Assembly: GCF_000719775.1 (NCBI RefSeq)
Contig: NZ_JOHR01000014.1
Coordinates: 62,001 to 126,000 of the forward strand
DNA from: Streptomyces sp. NRRL F-5135
GTDB lineage: Bacteria; Actinomycetota; Actinomycetes; Streptomycetales; Streptomycetaceae
Length of the DNA stretch: 64,000 nucleotides
Direction of reading: 5' to 3'
Shown: positions 1-7,757 of the stretch, piece by piece
Layout of the letters: every line of letters starts with the position of its first letter
Numbering within the stretch: position 1 is the first letter of the stretch
Program-made: the position numbers and the translations under genes
Notes under the pieces: model-generated
The model's input: only the letters and a program-made list of their open reading frames with translations
Databases searched by the model: none
What the model was told of the DNA's origin: nothing

Positions 1-439
1 GCCGGGCGGCAGGACTCGCACAGTGCGCACCGCGTTGGTGCCGGCCGACTCGTTGGCCGTGGCGACGATCCGCGCGGTGATGAGCCGGAGCTGGGTGGCG
101 CAGGCCGGGGAGTCCGGGCACAGGTCCAGCTGCCCGGTCTCGGGGCGGAAGGCGACGGCCGCGGCGATGTCGGGCCGGCGGTCCAGAACGCTGCCGCCGG
201 CGGCCGGGAGCTCCCGGGCCCGGTCGGCCATCAGCCCGGCCAGCCCGGCGGCGACCCCGGAGGGCTCCCACCCGTCCCGCTTCACGGTCGTCGCCCGGCG
301 CCGGCGCGGGCCTCGCCGCCGCCGTTGTTCTACGCGGCCTGTGGGCCTGCTGCAGAGCGACTCGGGCGAGGTCGACGCCGGACCGTACCAAGGCCCTCTC
401 GGTGAAGTCGTGGTGCCGGGTGGACCGCTCCGTGCTCAT
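1..439 (-). pseudogene. DciA/DUF721-like gene, frameshifted and cut by the window edge
   Basis: An ATG at 439 opens a frame beginning MSTERSTRHHDFTERALV and continuing SGVDLARVALQQAHRP, the usual N-terminus of DciA (DUF721) proteins in Streptomyces. The reading then has to move to another frame between about 290 and 345. There it continues through a basic stretch into LDLCPDSPACATQLRL and NAVRTVRVLPPG, the conserved C-terminal half of the family. The middle also looks shortened, because the segment that normally links the two halves is missing a few residues. The 3' end lies beyond base 1. DciA-type proteins are associated with replicative helicase loading; extra copies are common in Streptomyces accessory DNA. 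What I see is a broken gene; the family call rests on remembered sequence pattern. Confidence 0.5.
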
Positions 440-475
440 GCCCACGGGCTGGCCTACGGCACCGTTCGCCGGACC

Positions 476-1051
476 GGCCCGCAGGGCACCATCGACAGCG
501 AGAAACGCTGGGCCGATGCACGCCGCCTCCTCAACGACGACATGCTGCCCACCCCAGACCGCGTCGCAGGACTGCTGCTGATCCTCTACGCACAGAAGAT
601 CGCCACCATCAGCCAGCTCACCGTCGATGATGTCGACATCACCGACGAGACCGTTGCGATCTCCTTCGGCACCTCGCCCGTCATCCTCCCGATGCCACTG
701 GCCGCCCTGGTCCGCGAGCTCGTCGCGACCCGAGGCGGCAAGGCCAAGATCGGCACCCCTGACGACGTCCCCTGGCTCTTCCCCGGCGGACAGCCCGGCC
801 GTCCGCTCAGTGACAGTCAGATCGGTCTGCGGCTTCACAAGATCGACATTCGGCCCCAACAGGATCGGTCCACCGCGCTGTTCACCCTCGCCACCGAAGT
901 CCCCGCCGCGATCCTGGCCCGGATGCTCGGTGTCCACATCAAGGTCGCTGTCCAGTGGCAGCAGGCATCAGCAGGGGACTGGGCCGCCTACGCCGCCGAC
1001 GTCAGCCGACGGGCCAGCAGCACTGATCGCGAAGTGCATCCCAACATGTGA
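476..1051 (+). pseudogene. Streptomyces site-specific recombinase, C-terminal fragment
   Basis: The frame from about 476 to the TGA at 1051 encodes the C-terminal 190 or so residues of a large recombinase/integrase-like protein common in Streptomyces accessory DNA. Landmarks are RWADARRLLNDD, RVAGLLLILYAQ, the block VPWLFPGGQPGRPLSD, and the end region SAGDWAAYAADVSRR. Upstream in-frame codons do not resemble the family, so the N-terminal two thirds are lost. It lies back to back with the DciA-like remnant, as expected from an old insertion or recombination boundary. No catalytic core can be assumed from this piece and it is unlikely to be functional. Confidence 0.55.
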
Positions 1052-1215
1052 TGACCCGCTCCATGGCATCTACGAGGGGAAGGAGTTCACGAGCCCTGGG
1101 CTGACGCCACGCTCGACCTGCGTTGGGGTGGCCGGCCGACCGTCCGCGCCCGATGGTGCTTCGGGTTCGACGTGGTGCGGCACCGTGCTGGGGGCCTTCC
1201 CGGCCGCGGTGGTGC
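1052..1215. other. Short spacer with no recognised gene
   Basis: Between the recombinase remnant and the 3' end of the DJ-1/PfpI gene I find no convincing gene, promoter or terminator. Open frames here are short and have no family resemblance. Confidence 0.4.
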
Positions 1216-1905
1216 TCAGGTTGTCAGGCGGGCCAGGAGGGCGGGATGGTCTGCCAGGACCGATTCCAGCATGGCCTGGAATCGGGGCGTGAAGAAGTCG
1301 AGGTCGACGGACCGCCAGTCGATGCCGCCCAGGGGTGGCTGCGGGTCGTACTCGATGAGGAGCTGGACCGTGCGGGCGGTCTGCTCGCCCGCGAGGCGTT
1401 CAACCAGGTGGAGGGCCATGTCGATACCCGCTGACACTCCGGCGGCGGTGAGCACGGGGCCGGCCTCGACCCAGCGTTCGGCGACGGGCGTCGCTCCGAA
1501 CTTGGCCAGTAGGTCGCGGACGCCCCAGTGAGTGGTGGCCTGTCGACCGTCGAGCAGGCCGGCGGCGCCCAGGATCAGGGAGCCGGTGCACACCGAGCCG
1601 ACGACCTCAGCCGTCCGCGCGGCCCGGCGGATCCAGTCCAGCAGGGGCTCGTTGGCCAGGGCGGCGAGGGTGGGCTCGGTCCCGCCGGGCACGATCAGCG
1701 CGAAGGGTTCGGTGACCTGGTCGAAGGTGTGGCTCGGCGTCAGCTTCAGCGGAGTGTCGGTGTTCAGGGGGGCGAGGTCCTGGCCGACGACGGCCACCTC
1801 GAAGGACGGGTCGATCTGGGCCAGCGCCGACAGCACCTGGAGCGGCCCGACCAGGTCGAGCGGGGTGATGCCGGGATAGAGCACGAAGGCGAGTGTCTTG
1901 GTCAT
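1216..1905 (-). CDS. DJ-1/PfpI family protein (isonitrile hydratase-like)
   Basis: A 229-residue cytosolic protein starting MTKTLAFVLYPGITPLDLVG. It has the class I glutamine-amidotransferase-like fold pattern: a nucleophile elbow SVCTGSLILGAAGLLDG with the reactive Cys, followed by ATTHWGVRDLLAKFGA and TAAGVSAGIDMALHLVERL, which are typical of isonitrile hydratase (InhA)-like DJ-1 proteins and of the N-terminal half of GlxA-type regulators. The length fits standalone members. The ATG at 1905 is chosen because homology starts there. It is divergent from the GlxA-like regulator at 2005, so the regulator probably controls it. Substrate is unknown; isonitrile hydration is only the nearest named activity. 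One of few intact genes in the first 6 kb. Confidence 0.85.
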   Translation of the reverse strand: MTKTLAFVLYPGITPLDLVGPLQVLSALAQIDPSFEVAVVGQDLAPLNTDTPLKLTPSHTFDQVTEPFALIVPGGTEPTLAALANEPLLDWIRRAARTAEVVGSVCTGSLILGAAGLLDGRQATTHWGVRDLLAKFGATPVAERWVEAGPVLTAAGVSAGIDMALHLVERLAGEQTARTVQLLIEYDPQPPLGGIDWRSVDLDFFTPRFQAMLESVLADHPALLARLTT

Positions 1906-1952
1906 GCCGTCACCTTCGGCCCCAGGCCGTGGGAGCGCCAAGGGAAGACAGT

Positions 1953-2004
1953 GACCAGGTCGGAATTCTTGGGATACAAGTCTTTCCGACATAGGGTCCT
2001 GGTC
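1953..2004. promoter_or_regulatory. Nested inverted repeat between divergent DJ-1 and GlxA genes
   Basis: The 99-bp gap between the two divergent genes contains an outer inverted repeat GACCAGG (1953-1959) / CCTGGTC (1998-2004) and an inner one TCGGAA (1960-1965) / TTCCGA (1984-1989). The two left arms are contiguous, while the right arms are separated by 8 bp. The right outer arm ends exactly at the ATG of the regulator. This geometry suits an autoregulatory operator for the AraC/GlxA protein covering both start regions; that role is inferred. Confidence 0.45.
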
Positions 2005-2973
2005 ATGGAGGAACGAGTGGTGGTCGTCGTCGGATACGACGAGGCCGAGTTGCTGGACATCGCTTGCGTGACGACAAGCTTGATCACCGCCAACCGGCTC
2101 GGAGCCAGCCCTGCCTATGCCGTGAGCGTGGCCACCCCGGGAGGCCGTGCGATCACGTGCGACCCGGGGCTCACCCTGCAGGGCCAGCGGTCCCTGGAGC
2201 GGCTGAGGGGACCGCTGGACACGCTGATCGTCTCGGGAGGCTTCGGCCACGATGCCGCGGCGGACAATCCGAGGATCATCGGCCATGTCCGCCGTCTGGC
2301 CAGGGAGAGCCGCAGGGTGGCCTCGGTCTGCACGGGGGCGACCGTCCTGGCTGCCGCTGGTCTGCTCAACGGCAAACGCGCCACGACTCACTGGCAAAAT
2401 GCCGAGCAGTTGGCCCGCACCTACCCGGAGATCACCGTGGATCCCGCTCCGATCTACATCCGCGACGGAAGCGTGTCCACCGCGGCGGGCGTCACCAGCG
2501 CCCTCGACCTCACCCTGGCCTTCATCGACGAAGACCATGGCGCGGAACTGGCGCGCGCAGTGGCCCGCGGGCTGGTCACCTATCTGCAACGGCCGGGCAA
2601 CCAGGCACAGATGAGCATGTTCACAGCCACCCCAGCACCCACGAACAACCTGGTCAAGCGAGCCGTCGACCACATCGTCAGCCACCTGGCCGGCGACCTG
2701 ACCGCAACCGCACTGGCAGCCGAGGCGGGGGTGGGCGAACGCCACCTGACCCGCCTGTTCATCGACCACCTTGGAAAAGCACCAGGCCGATTCGTCCGCG
2801 ACGCACGCACCGCAGCCGCCGCTCACCTCCTGACGTCGACCTCAATACCCGTGGCGAGCGTGGCTGCACGCTGCGGCTTCAAAACCGCTGAAACGCTCCG
2901 CCAGGCATTCGTCAGCCGCTACGGGACATCGCCATCGCGCTACCGGGCAACGCAAAGCACACCAGCTACCTGA
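2005..2973 (+). CDS. GlxA family AraC-type transcriptional regulator
   Basis: A 322-residue regulator with an N-terminal DJ-1/PfpI-like sensor domain (about residues 4-170; nucleophile elbow SVCTGATVLAAAGLLNGK, then ATTHWQNAEQLARTYPE) and a C-terminal AraC/XylS DNA-binding domain with two helix-turn-helices (about 215-315; LTATALAAEAGVGERHLTRL and IPVASVAARCGFKTAETLRQ, ending in the family's typical GTSPSRYR). GlxA-type regulators respond to small metabolites through the amidotransferase-like domain. The start is the ATG at 2005, directly after a palindrome; no good Shine-Dalgarno precedes it, so the transcript may have a very short leader. Its neighbour, a divergent DJ-1/PfpI enzyme, is the obvious target. 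Confidence 0.9.
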   Translation: MEERVVVVVGYDEAELLDIACVTTSLITANRLGASPAYAVSVATPGGRAITCDPGLTLQGQRSLERLRGPLDTLIVSGGFGHDAAADNPRIIGHVRRLARESRRVASVCTGATVLAAAGLLNGKRATTHWQNAEQLARTYPEITVDPAPIYIRDGSVSTAAGVTSALDLTLAFIDEDHGAELARAVARGLVTYLQRPGNQAQMSMFTATPAPTNNLVKRAVDHIVSHLAGDLTATALAAEAGVGERHLTRLFIDHLGKAPGRFVRDARTAAAAHLLTSTSIPVASVAARCGFKTAETLRQAFVSRYGTSPSRYRATQSTPAT

Positions 2974-3088
2974 CGGCATCGCCGTGCTCTGCCCACCAGG
3001 GACCACCACCGATCAGAGGCCAGGCCAGCGTTTTCACCCCACCCAAGTCCAGCCCCAGGCATTCGGACGGTTCCCATACCCGACTCCA

Positions 3089-3340
3089 CCATTAGCCATC
3101 CACCCGCACGATGCGATCGAAGCCCATCGAGCCTTCATCGCCCGCCGTCGGGCCAAGCGGCCTGCTGAGGAATACCGGGCGCCCACCGTCGAAGAGTGGG
3201 ACCAGTTCCTCGGGCACTTCGAGAAACGGAAGCTCTCGATCGGCATCTGCGGACGCGCATTCGGAACTCCCCGCATCCACGAGCATGCCTGCGTCCGCTG
3301 CTCCTTGCTCCGTCCCGAACCCACCCAGCGCCCACGTCGT
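3089..3340 (+). pseudogene. Tyrosine recombinase C-terminal tail fragment
   Basis: About 85 codons encode the tail found on many Streptomyces tyrosine recombinases: IHPHDAIEAHRAFIARRRA, PAEEYRAPTVEEWDQFLGHF, and a Cys/His-containing stretch GICGRAFGTPRIHEHACVRC followed by SLLRPEPTQRPR. The catalytic domain is missing upstream, and the usual following helix (beginning around LEEIRDNL in the family) is missing downstream, where DsbA-like sequence takes over. It is therefore a doubly truncated remnant of a mobile-element integrase. Confidence 0.6.
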
Positions 3341-3363
3341 TCGGGCCCCTGAGGGCACAACGG

Positions 3364-3939
3364 ACCAGATGCTACGGTGAGACGTTCAGCGTCCGTGACG
3401 CGCTGCTGCGCCGGCACGGCATCGGCGGCTCCCAGGCCGAGGCGTCCACGCGTCGGATCGAGGCGCTGGCCGACGAGGAACTCCGCCCCTACAGGGTGCT
3501 GGACAACCTGGTCGGCAACACCGACCTGGCGCACGAGTTCCTCGCCCACGCCTCCGCCGAGGGCAAGAACCGCGAAGCCTGGGACGCGATCTTCCGCGCC
3601 TACTTCGGCCAGGCCCGCCCCGTCTTCAGCATGGACGACCTGCTCGACCTGGGCCAGGAGGTCGCTCTGGACCGCGAGGGCACCCGCCGGGCGCTCACCG
3701 AGCACCGCTACCAGCGGCAGGTCCGCGACGATGCCGCCCGCGCCCAGCGCCGTGGCGCCACGGGCGTGCCCTTCATCGTCGTCGACGGCAAGTACGGCAT
3801 CCCCGGGGCCCAGGACAGCGACGGCCTTCTCGACGTGCTGCGCACGGCCTGGGACGAGTCCCGCCCGCTCACCCTCGGCACCGACGGCGACGCTCCGGTC
3901 TGCGGCCCCGACGGCTGCGCCGTACCGGCCCGCAGCTGA
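3364..3939 (+). pseudogene. DsbA family (FrnE-like) oxidoreductase, N-terminus deleted
   Basis: The frame ending at 3939 encodes the helical insert and second half of the thioredoxin fold of FrnE-like DsbA proteins: RRHGIGGSQAEASTRRIEAL, a helical region, then GATGVPFIVVDGKYGIPGAQ with the cis-Pro loop, and a C-terminal helix. The first 60 or so residues of the family, which contain the Trp/Cys-rich CxxC active site, are absent. Upstream in-frame sequence derives from the recombinase tail and unrelated DNA. Without the CxxC motif it cannot be an oxidoreductase of this class. It heads a same-strand trio with azoreductase and NmrA-like reductase remnants. Confidence 0.65.
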
Positions 3940-3995
3940 CCTCCACCGGTCACTCCCCGACCCACCCTTGATCGTTTTGAAAGGCTGAATTCTCC

Positions 3996-4313
3996 ATGTC
4001 CTACCTGCTGCACATCGACGCGTCCTCACTCGGCGAGGCATCCGTCTCCCGTCAGGTCGCCCGGTCCTTCCGTGACGAGTGGAAGGTCGCGGTCGTCCAC
4101 CGCGACCTGGCCGTCTCCCCCGCCCCGCACCTCAGCGCGGCGGGTATCACCGTCCGCACCACCGACCCCGCCGAGCACACCCCCGAGCTGACCATGGCCC
4201 CGCACGTGCCGATGCTGGCCCCGCTGCTTCCGATGCACGAGGCGTCCATGACCAAGTCGCACGACGAGGCCCGCCGCCTGGGCTCTGCCCTGACCGGTCG
4301 GCCGGCCGCCTGA
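3996..4313 (+). pseudogene. FMN-dependent NADH-azoreductase with internal deletion
   Basis: A 105-codon frame with a plausible ribosome site (GAAAGG upstream of ATG 3996). Residues 1-65 match the AzoR N-terminus: MSYLLHIDASSLGEASVSRQ, a flavodoxin-like first strand and phosphate-binding region. Residues from about 66 (LTMAPHVPMLAPLLPMHEAS) match the extreme C-terminus. The roughly 100 residues between, including the central flavin-binding and active-site loops of this roughly 210-residue family, are gone without breaking the frame. It could still be translated but should not bind FMN normally. A clean deletion in a decayed neighbourhood argues for a pseudogene. Confidence 0.65.
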
Positions 4314-4349
4314 TCCACTCCTGAACTGCCCGAAAGGCGTTTGATCACC

Positions 4350-4922
4350 ATGAGTAACCTCCTGGTCTTCGGCGGCAGCGGCCGCACCGGCGCCCACGTG
4401 CTGGAGTACGCGACCCAGCGCGGCCACCGCGTCCGCGCCCTTGTCCGCAACCCCGACAAGGTGCGGGCACCGGCCGGCGTCGAGCTGATCCAGGGCACCC
4501 CTGCGAACATCGACGCCATCCGCCGGGCCGCCGAAGGCACCGAGGCGGTGATCAGCGCGCTGGCCAACGCCCGCGCCTCCGACAACCCGTGGGCCAAGCC
4601 GGTCAGCCCGCCGATGTTCATGACCGACGCCGCCCGCCACACTCTCACCGTCATGGGCGAGCAGGGCATCCGCCGCATCGTGCTGACGTCTACGCAGGGC
4701 GCGGGCGACGACTGGGCCCGGCTCAACCCGCTGGTCAAGGCGTTCATCAAGCTGTCGAACATCAAGGCAGGCTTCGAGGACCACACCGGCGTCGACCAGG
4801 TCGTCCGCGCCTCGTCCGGCATCGACTGGACCCTGGCCCGTGCCGTCGCCCTGACCGACAAGCCCGCCGGTGGCCCCGTGCGGGCCGCCGAGGCCGGCAC
4901 CGAAAAGCCCGGCGAGACGGAT
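4350..4922 (+). pseudogene. NmrA-like NAD(P)-binding reductase, C-terminus lost
   Basis: From the ATG at 4350 (GAAAGG at 4332) the protein begins MSNLLVFGGSGRTGAHVLEY, with the GGxGxxG dinucleotide-binding loop of atypical short-chain reductases, then RVRALVRNPDKVRA, VISALANA and IVLTSTQGAG, ending in KPGETD at about 4920. The next residues of the family (usually about 40 more, including the final helix) are missing. The frame runs on into the antisense of another gene fragment until 5192. N-terminal three quarters only. Third in line after the DsbA and azoreductase remnants, together resembling a quinone/thiol-stress detoxification operon that has decayed. Confidence 0.65.
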
Positions 4923-5147
4923 ATGCCCACAGGTCGTCCGGTGCAGCCCGCTGCCGTTGGCGGTGGAGGAGAACTGGGCGGGATCCTGGTAGCGCTGCCA
5001 CAGGCGGTCGGCACCGTCAAAAACGAGATCGAACATGGGCCGTGCCTGCTGGCAGTCGGTGCAGCCACCACAAGGCGGTTCGGGCTCCGGATTCGTTTTG
5101 TTCCAGGGGTGGTCGGGGTCGTCCCAGGGGTCCACCTGATCCGTCAT
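4918..5147 (-). pseudogene. Unknown Cys-rich protein, C-terminus lost
   Basis: On the minus strand an ATG at 5147, with GGAG six bases upstream, opens a frame starting MTDQVDPWDDPDHPWN. It continues with a CxxCxxC-type cluster (PPCGGCTDCQQARPMF), then FDGADRLWQRYQDPAQF and a second Cys/His pair near TTCGHI, where recognisable coding ends at about 4918. The Cys/His arrangement could be a small zinc site. Opposite-strand sequence from 4922 leftward belongs to the NmrA-like remnant, so both genes were cut at the same point. I do not recognise a function. An earlier ATG at 5171 is possible but has a poorer ribosome site. Confidence 0.4.
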
Positions 5148-5167
5148 GTCCGTCTCCGTTTCGTTGG

Positions 5168-5385
5168 TCATGCCGTTCTACCCAACGACTGAGGCACCTT
5201 CTTGTAGGGCAGCGTTCCTGCCTTCTCGGCGCGGGCTCGGCGCAGGGCGGCGGTCTCGGTCGCCGCGGCCGGGCCAAGGTGGAGGTCGGCGCGTGTCTCG
5301 TAGCGGATGCGCAGGCGTTTGAACTGGTGGAGCCAGGCGAAGGTCCGTTCCACGACCCAGCGGGTCTTGCCTTGCGGACCCTGGC
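5168..5385 (-). mobile_element. IS5-family transposase C-terminal remnant
   Basis: The minus strand encodes GKTRWVVERTFAWLHQFKRL followed by RIRYETRADLHLG, the highly conserved C-terminal catalytic block (containing the last acidic residue of the DDE triad, in VVERTFAW) of IS5-family DDE transposases. Downstream of it the usual final hydrophobic helix is replaced by unrelated residues up to the TGA at 5168. No upstream catalytic Asp blocks and no terminal inverted repeats are visible, so this is a scrap of an insertion sequence fused in frame to a LysR fragment. Confidence 0.65.
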
Positions 5386-5439
5386 ACAGCAGCCTGGCCT
5401 GAGCGACGCCGAGGCGGACAGCGCGTCCGTACTCGCTTT

Positions 5440-5725
5440 CGGTGTGCTGGACACCGCTGGCGATGGCGTGGCCGGTGGCGACCAGGGCGATCTTGCCGAG
5501 CAGACCGGCCGCGGTGAGGTCGATGCGGGCGGTGGCTCCGGCGCGGGCGGCGTGCCGGCGCAGCAGCGCTGCCGAGCCGTCGTTGTCCTCGACCCAGATC
5601 CGGTCGGCGGGCGTCCGCATGTACAGCGGGCCGCGACCGGCCTGCGGATGGCCCTCGGGCAGGGCGACGACCATGTCGTCCAGCCCGAGGAAGCGGCGTT
5701 CGAGCCGTGGGTCCTCGGGCAGTCC
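5440..5725 (-). pseudogene. LysR family regulator, effector-domain fragment
   Basis: About 95 codons on the minus strand correspond to the effector-binding domain of a LysR-type regulator: RLERRFLGLDDMVVALPEGH, then WVEDNDGSAALLRRHAARAG and GKIALVATGHAIA. The N-terminal winged helix and linker are missing at one side (junction near 5725), and the last third of the effector domain is missing at the other, where sequence passes into the IS5 remnant. It abuts, head to head, a reductase fragment on the opposite strand. LysR genes are often divergent from an NAD(P)-dependent reductase they control, so the two fragments may come from one ancestral pair. Confidence 0.55.
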
Positions 5726-6125
5726 TCGACGAGGTCCACGACTCGCTACGAACGGACACGACCGTCCTGAACACCAGCACCATCGCCCCGGCCGAGGCAA
5801 CAAGGCCGGTCCGGCGAATCGGCCGGTCCTACATCCACGCGCCGGTGCTCGGCTCCGTGCCGGCTGTCGCCGTCGGCGCCCTGCGGATTCTCGCCGCCGC
5901 TGACCAGGACGCGCTCGATCGAGCCCGATCTGTTCCGGAAGCACTGGGCACGGTGCTGCGCGTCGATGACGCCGCCACCGCCGCCGCGCTCAAGCTGATC
6001 GCCAACAACAGCCTCGCCGGGGCCGTCCGCGCGCTGCGGGACTCACTGCGGCAAGCCGACGCCCTGGGCCTGCCCCGCGACCTGGTGCTCGACGTCCTCG
6101 AACTCGGTGGGCTCGGCGGGCGGTG
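5715..6125 (+). pseudogene. 3-hydroxyisobutyrate dehydrogenase-like reductase fragment
   Basis: The plus strand encodes the middle of a beta-hydroxyacid dehydrogenase/imine-reductase-like protein: TVLNTSTIAPAEA (substrate-binding signature), IHAPVLGSVPAVAVGALRIL, EALGTVLRV, then AALKLIANNSLAGAVRALRD with the catalytic-Lys region KLIANN, and VLDVLELGGLGG. The Rossmann N-terminus is missing (junction near 5715) and the helical C-terminal domain stops near 6125, where GC-rich non-coding DNA begins. Both ends are truncated, so it is non-functional. Confidence 0.6.
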
Positions 6126-6230
6126 TGGCACCGGCCGGCCCGTCGGGCCACCGACCGGCCGCCCGGCCCGCCCGGTCGTTCCTGTCGAAGGACGACTGCT
6201 GCCGCCCCGGCTGTGCCGTCCGGCCCGGTG

Positions 6231-6722
6231 TCACACCGTCCCGCTGGCCGAAACGACGATCTTCTTCGAGGTCTTGCCCGACGAGCTGCCGAGCTTCTCG
6301 ACCGCCTTGACGACGTCTGTGCCCTCCACGACCTCGCCGAACACGACGTGGGCCCCGTCCAGCCAGGAGGTGACGACGGTGGTGATGAAGAACTGCGAGC
6401 CGTTGGTGTTCTTCCCCGCGTTGGCCATGCTGAGCAGGAAGGGCCTGTCGTGCTTCAGCTGGAAGTTCTCGTCCGCGAACCTCTCACCGTAAATGCTCTT
6501 GCCGCCGGTGCCGTTGCCCTTGGTGAAGTCGCCGCCTTGGAGCATGAAGCCGGGGATGACCCGGTGGAAGGGCGACCTCGCATAGCCGAAACCGTGCTCC
6601 CCCGTGGCCAGCTCCCGGAAATTCTTCGCCGTCTTGGGCACCACGTCGTCGAACAGCTTGAACACGATCCGCCCGAGGGGCTGGCCGTCGGCCGTCACAT
6701 CGAAATACACATTGCTCGCCAT
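6231..6722 (-). CDS. Peptidyl-prolyl cis-trans isomerase, cyclophilin type
   Basis: A 163-residue cyclophilin without signal peptide, hence cytosolic. It carries the family signature in order: [40 protein letters not shown] (catalytic Arg and Phe/Gln), [31 protein letters not shown] and [15 protein letters not shown] with the active-site Trp and His. Length and motifs match eukaryote-like cyclophilin A rather than the longer secreted bacterial types. GGAGG lies 11 bases before ATG 6722 and 5 before an in-frame GTG at 6728, so the true start may be the GTG. Catalyses Xaa-Pro isomerisation in protein folding. First clearly housekeeping-like gene after the decayed region. Confidence 0.95.
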   Translation of the reverse strand: MASNVYFDVTADGQPLGRIVFKLFDDVVPKTAKNFRELATGEHGFGYARSPFHRVIPGFMLQGGDFTKGNGTGGKSIYGERFADENFQLKHDRPFLLSMANAGKNTNGSQFFITTVVTSWLDGAHVVFGEVVEGTDVVKAVEKLGSSSGKTSKKIVVSASGTV

Positions 6723-6811
6723 GGCCACATGATCCTCCCTGCCCTCCGGAAAACGACTACTTTCGGCCACCTCGCACACGCCCTCACGCGGCTCGCCGAG
6801 GAGTCACCCCC

Positions 6812-7619
6812 TCAGTAACTGTCCGGTCCGACACAGATGTCGGGCTCGCGGAGTTCGTACCGTTTGCCGGGCAGACGGAGGCCGTTGATGTCCAGGACGC
6901 AGTCCTGGTCGAGGTCCACCTCGACGCCCGCGGGTTCGAGCGCTTGGCGTATGCGGTCCTGGAAGGGCTCGCTGAGGAAGTGATGATGCAGGTCCAGCTT
7001 CTTGAGGTGGGTCAGCGGCCTGCCGTCGAGGAGCGTGGCCGCGCCGTCGTCACTCAGGACGCCCATGGACAGGTCGAGCACGTCGAGCCGGGCGACCACC
7101 GGGGCGGACGCCGCGGCGGCGGCGACCTCGTCCTGGATCTCGCTGTTGCGCAGGGCCAGGCGCCGCAGCCGGGGCAACCGGGCACCGGACAGAATCGGCT
7201 CCGGATCGGCCACCTCGCAGTCCCCACCGTCGTCCGAGCGGCCCAGCCACAGTTCGAGGTGGACCAGGGCGGGCAGTTCGCTCGCCCCCCACGCCGCGCA
7301 CGACGTGGGCCGACAGACCACTGCTCTCCACGACCAGCCTGCGCAGCGAGTCGTGACGCAGTGCGGGAAACCTCAGCCCGAGGACGACATCGCGCGCCTC
7401 GCCGTCTCCTCCCCACTCGATGGCGTCCACGTCATCTCCCGCGCGCACCGCGGAACCGGCCGAAGGTGTCCTCCCACACCTCTCGGCACGACCACCTCTC
7501 GTGGCCGATCCGCCAGGCCACGGCGTCGGGCTCGGGCAGCCTCGCCGTCTCGCCGGGCGGGGAAAGGTGAAGGCGGGGAGACCGTACAGCTCCTGAAGGT
7601 GGTCGCCCTGGGTTTTCAT
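6812..7619 (-). pseudogene. STM4015-like leucine-rich protein pseudogene
   Basis: The N-terminus MKTQGDHLQELYGLPAFTFP starts at ATG 7619. After that the coding sense changes frame several times: EPDAVAWRIGHERWSCREVW in one frame, VVLGLRFPALRHDSLRRLVV in another, and the last 160 residues (LPALVHLELWLGRSDDGGD, LPRLRRLALRNSEIQDEVAA, LTHLKKLDLHHHFLSEPF) in a third. A central stretch of about 60 residues also seems missing between the second and third segments. STM4015-family proteins are leucine-rich-repeat proteins usually encoded next to STM4013/STM4014 partners; no partners are present here. The 3' part stays open but cannot be translated from the original start. Confidence 0.6.
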
Positions 7620-7709
7620 CCGGGCTGCTCCTGGCGTACGACGTGCCAACGGGCGCTGTGCGCACAGCAGTTCTACCAGGGGCGAACGGGAGAACTCGCG
7701 GACGGGGCG

Positions 7710-7750
7710 CTCAAGGCGCTTGAGTTTCCAGTGGCTGGAGGGTCCAGGAT
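7710..7750 (+). promoter_or_regulatory. MerR-type promoter with two palindromes, probably leaderless
   Basis: A -35-like TTGAGT (7720-7725) and a -10-like CAGGAT (7745-7750) are 19 bp apart, the overlong spacing characteristic of MerR-regulated promoters. The spacer carries the inverted repeat TCCAG-TGG-CTGGA (7727-7739), and a perfect CTCAAG-GCG-CTTGAG (7710-7724) overlaps the -35. The gene's ATG follows the -10 hexamer by 7 bases, so transcription would start at or near the start codon. Confidence 0.6.
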
Positions 7751-7757
7751 CTCGCCC

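Noticed and set aside
4026..5171. Long minus-strand open frame overlapping the azoreductase and NmrA-like remnants
   Set aside because: Only its first 80 or so codons look like protein; the rest is antisense of the two remnants, with Gly/Arg/Ala-rich composition typical of reverse frames in GC-rich DNA.
5168..5385. An active IS5 element
   Set aside because: Only the last catalytic block remains; no terminal repeats, no first two Asp motifs, and its C-terminus is replaced.
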